From positions 1 to 33,347 of the forward strand of contig NZ_BDBX01000069.1 in NCBI RefSeq assembly GCF_001613205.1: DNA of 33,347 nucleotides, read 5' to 3'. Of the stretch, positions 31,786 to 33,347 are shown one piece after another; the first letter of the stretch is position 1, and every line of letters starts with the position of its first letter. The notes beneath the pieces were generated by a model that saw nothing but the letters and a program-made list of their open reading frames with translations, did not search any database and had not been told where the DNA came from. The translations under genes were made by a program, and so were the position numbers. This DNA is from Nocardia sienata NBRC 100364 (GTDB lineage: Bacteria; Actinomycetota; Actinomycetes; Mycobacteriales; Mycobacteriaceae).

Positions 31786-32004
31786 TCAGGTCTTGCCGGC
31801 TTCCAAGATTTCTCGGATGCGGGCGCTGATGTACCCGGGCGCCCATTCGCCTAGCCGGTCCAAGCGCGCACGCTGGGTGGGGCTCAGTTCCGTTAGGTCG
31901 GCCTCGAATTTCACCTCGACGAACTCGTCCTCATGTTCCACATCCGCCAGTACGGCCTCGCTTTCGATCTCACTGCTGGAGGGCAGGGGGGTCGTATCGG
32001 TCAA
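31786..32004 (-). CDS. Small acidic hypothetical protein
   Basis: Starting from TTG 32004, preceded by GGAG at 8 bases, the product is 72 residues. The N-terminus is strongly acidic (SSSEIESEAVLADVEHEDEF) and the C-terminal half helical (LSPTQRARLDRLGEWAPGYI, SARIREILEAG). A longer frame begins at 32067 but its first residues are unlike protein. The family was not recognised. It is divergent from the ribbon-helix-helix-like gene across 235 bp containing operator-like repeats. Confidence 0.45.
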   Translation of the reverse strand: MTDTTPLPSSSEIESEAVLADVEHEDEFVEVKFEADLTELSPTQRARLDRLGEWAPGYISARIREILEAGKT

Positions 32005-32069
32005 TCTGGCTGCTCCGCTCGGAATTGCTGGATGGCCGCGGCCGTGGACTGTGAACCCTGCGTACAAAT

Positions 32070-32100
32070 GGAACCTAAGATTCTATGGTTCGTCGGTTCT
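32070..32100. promoter_or_regulatory. Cluster of GGTTC/GAACC half-sites
   Basis: GGAACC (32070-32075), GGTTC (32087-32091) and GGTTCT (32095-32100) lie just upstream of the TTG-started small gene. The same half-site forms the perfect palindrome at 32602-32616 upstream of the last gene of the window. A shared DNA-binding regulator is suggested. Confidence 0.35.
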
Positions 32101-32174
32101 AACGCTAGGTGGGTTATACACTCGTTAAGAAACGTACGGTGCTCCTGATTCATCGCACCCTGGCTGGCGTGACT

Positions 32175-32194
32175 GCTATAGCCATACCTATAGC
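32175..32194. promoter_or_regulatory. Perfect 7-bp inverted repeat, candidate operator
   Basis: GCTATAG and CTATAGC flank CCATAC, 45 bp upstream of the ribbon-helix-helix-like gene. The arms contain TATAG, so the repeat could overlap a -10 box. Autoregulation by the adjacent DNA-binding protein is plausible. Confidence 0.45.
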
Positions 32195-32239
32195 GATGAA
32201 GCGGGGCCCTGTTACATCGCTCGGCAAACAGGAGGATCA

Positions 32240-32518
32240 ATGGCCGGCAGGTCTACCTCGCTCAACGGCAGCAGTCACGGCAACGGCAACGACATTGTCA
32301 CGTTCAGCGTGCGGATACGCAGGAAGGACTACAAGCTTCTGGAGCAGATCGCACACCTTTACGGCCGCGCAGTCGCCGAAGTTGCGCGCGAGTTCGTCCT
32401 CGAGGGCATAGAGAAGGCCTTGGACCCCGAAGAGATAACGCAGGTGCTGGAAAGACAGAAAGAGGAACTCCTCCGGGCCGCCGAAGAAAGGCGCACAGGA
32501 CAGGTGGACAACGCCTGA
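32240..32518 (+). CDS. Ribbon-helix-helix-like DNA-binding protein
   Basis: The 92-residue product has a disordered Ser/Gly/Asn-rich start, then DIVTFSVRIRRKDYKLLEQI (a beta strand followed by a helix, as in CopG/Arc proteins), a second helix VAEVAREFVLEGIEKAL, and a charged C-terminal helix of about 30 residues that could be a partner-binding or coiled-coil tail. The Shine-Dalgarno AGGAGG is ideal. Plasmid partition regulators and antitoxins have this layout, but no toxin gene directly follows: an intrinsic terminator lies 23 bp after the stop. Confidence 0.65.
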   Translation: MAGRSTSLNGSSHGNGNDIVTFSVRIRRKDYKLLEQIAHLYGRAVAEVAREFVLEGIEKALDPEEITQVLERQKEELLRAAEERRTGQVDNA

Positions 32519-32540
32519 CCGGGTAACGCACCAGGTCACA

Positions 32541-32569
32541 GAAGGGGACGGGGCAACCCGTCCCTTTTC
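32541..32569 (+). terminator. Rho-independent terminator after the RHH-like gene
   Basis: GAAGGGGACGGG (32541-32552) pairs with CCCGTCCCTTTTC (32557-32569) around a GCAA tetraloop. The strong GC stem with a T-rich 3' side is a typical intrinsic terminator and isolates the RHH-like gene from the next one. Confidence 0.88.
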
Positions 32570-32598
32570 TCATGCCCAAACCGTTACACCTACAATCC

Positions 32599-32626
32599 TT
32601 GAGAACCATTGGTTCTTTGCTACTCT
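32599..32626 (+). promoter_or_regulatory. Candidate promoter with a palindromic operator in the spacer
   Basis: TTGAGA (32599-32604), a 16-bp spacer and TACTCT (32621-32626) make a plausible promoter for the last gene. The perfect palindrome AGAACCATTGGTTCT (32602-32616) overlaps the -35 box and spacer, an ideal place for a repressor. Its half-site GGTTCT recurs near 32095. Confidence 0.5.
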
Positions 32627-32635
32627 GATGCTCAA

Positions 32636-32688
32636 GCACCGAAGTGGTGCAGCCCTGAAAGGGAGAGGTAGCGGGCCGCGAACCCCGC
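32636..32688 (+). other. Hairpin-rich 5' leader
   Basis: Three consecutive small hairpins fill the predicted leader: GCACC/GGTGC (32636-32650), CCCT/AGGG around GAA (32653-32663) and GCGGG/CCCGC (32671-32688). The start codon follows 13 bases later without a clear Shine-Dalgarno sequence. This may be a structured regulatory leader; no known riboswitch was recognised. Confidence 0.35.
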
Positions 32689-32701
32689 GTGAGTTGATGG
32701 G

Positions 32702-33347
32702 ATGAGCTTCAAAATGATCCAGATCTATCTCAAGTCCATCCATTGCGACGTGGAGACCGACGAGGTCGGCGCAGACGAACCGCATGTGTTCGTGACAGCC
32801 GTGAATCTCGCATCCGTTGTGTCGGTGCAGGGGTTTCCTGTTCCTTTGCCGGCCTTCGAGGTGCTGCGCTATGGCTTCAGCGACGTCGATAAGGGCGAGA
32901 CACATAACGCGCCGGGCATTGCGCGTTCTTTCTGGGCGCTGAACGGCAAACCTGCGAAGTTGGTCGACCCGGACAGCGCGATCTTCATCGTGGGCCTGAT
33001 CGAAAACGACGACGGAGACCCCAAAGCACTGCGAGGGATAGTTAAAGGCGAAGTCGGTGCGTCCGTCCTCGGGAGCCTGACGGCGCCCCGCGTCGACAAG
33101 GTTGCAGCACTCATCCGAGATATCAACTCGGCGCTGGGCACTCCGACCGGCTTCCCGAATTTCGACGACGAGGTGGGAGTGCAAGAGCTTCGATTCACCG
33201 CCGAAGAACTACGCCGCGCCGATGCCGGAGAGGCGGTCCGCGGCTCTATCACCATCAAAGGTGACGGCGGGCGCTACGAACTGACCTTCGAAGCATTGAA
33301 CATCAACCCCTTCCCCGACTGGGAGCTCCTGGACAACAACGCAGCGA
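32702..33347 (+). CDS. Unidentified protein, 3' end beyond the window
   Basis: An open frame from ATG 32702 to the window end gives 215 residues without a stop. The sequence is acidic and globular (MIQIYLKSIHCDVETDEVGA, DSAIFIVGLIENDDGDPKAL, NFDDEVGVQELRFTAEELRR). The first region suggests a beta-strand with an acidic, possibly metal-binding loop (CDVETDEVGADEPHVFV). The family was not recognised and no signal peptide is present. Its GC content is lower and its codon use more mixed than in the genes on the left, as expected of acquired DNA. A promoter and hairpin leader lie directly upstream. Confidence 0.6.
   Translation, partial: MSFKMIQIYLKSIHCDVETDEVGADEPHVFVTAVNLASVVSVQGFPVPLPAFEVLRYGFSDVDKGETHNAPGIARSFWALNGKPAKLVDPDSAIFIVGLIENDDGDPKALRGIVKGEVGASVLGSLTAPRVDKVAALIRDINSALGTPTGFPNFDDEVGVQELRFTAEELRRADAGEAVRGSITIKGDGGRYELTFEALNINPFPDWELLDNNAA

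Overview
The window is high-GC actinobacterial DNA, most probably from Nocardia or a close relative in the Mycobacteriales. The gene types point that way: a FadD15-type acyl-CoA ligase, IrtA/IrtB-like half-size ABC transporters, a flavin monooxygenase/SDR/esterase operon resembling mycobacterial mymA, and WXG100 plus ADP-ribosyltransferase toxin genes. GTG starts and 4-base ATGA overlaps are frequent. No RNA gene or insertion-sequence transposase was seen.

Bases 1-21164 look like ordinary chromosome: a general-stress membrane protein, a suppressor-of-fused-domain protein, CorA, a PHP phosphoesterase and a small membrane protein; malic enzyme with a clear terminator; an orphan osmoprotectant-type binding lipoprotein; a 14-helix MFS pump; and a fatty-acyl-CoA ligase. 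Next come a TetR-controlled monooxygenase-SDR-esterase operon whose divergent promoters overlap, an esterase-IrtA-like-IrtB-like operon, and a NarL-type two-component pair.

Bases 21165-24000 are a decayed island: at least two broken genes (three frameshifts in one, an in-frame stop in the other), a short reverse-strand fragment, and one intact secreted-protein gene.

Bases 24100-28257 are the most unusual part. Four related 28-bp imperfect palindromes (A-D) lie in the same orientation between small unrelated genes: a GNAT acetyltransferase, a nucleotidyltransferase, a small secreted protein and an Imm-5-like immunity protein. The array ends at a serine recombinase. In A, B and C the 28-mer is followed at exactly the same offset (43 nt) by a 16-bp palindromic element, and about 103 nt from the start by a third element. 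This is the layout of a three-subsite res site. I read the region as an integron-like or pdif-like cassette array that uses a serine resolvase instead of a tyrosine recombinase.

Bases 28258-31721 carry a polymorphic-toxin locus: an orphan ADP-ribosyltransferase, a WXG100 protein, a 494-residue toxin ending in a related ADP-ribosyltransferase domain, and a small downstream candidate immunity gene closed by strong hairpins. Bases 31786-33347 hold a small acidic protein, a ribbon-helix-helix-like regulator with operator-like palindromes, and an unidentified gene running off the window behind a promoter with a palindrome in its spacer and a hairpin-rich leader.
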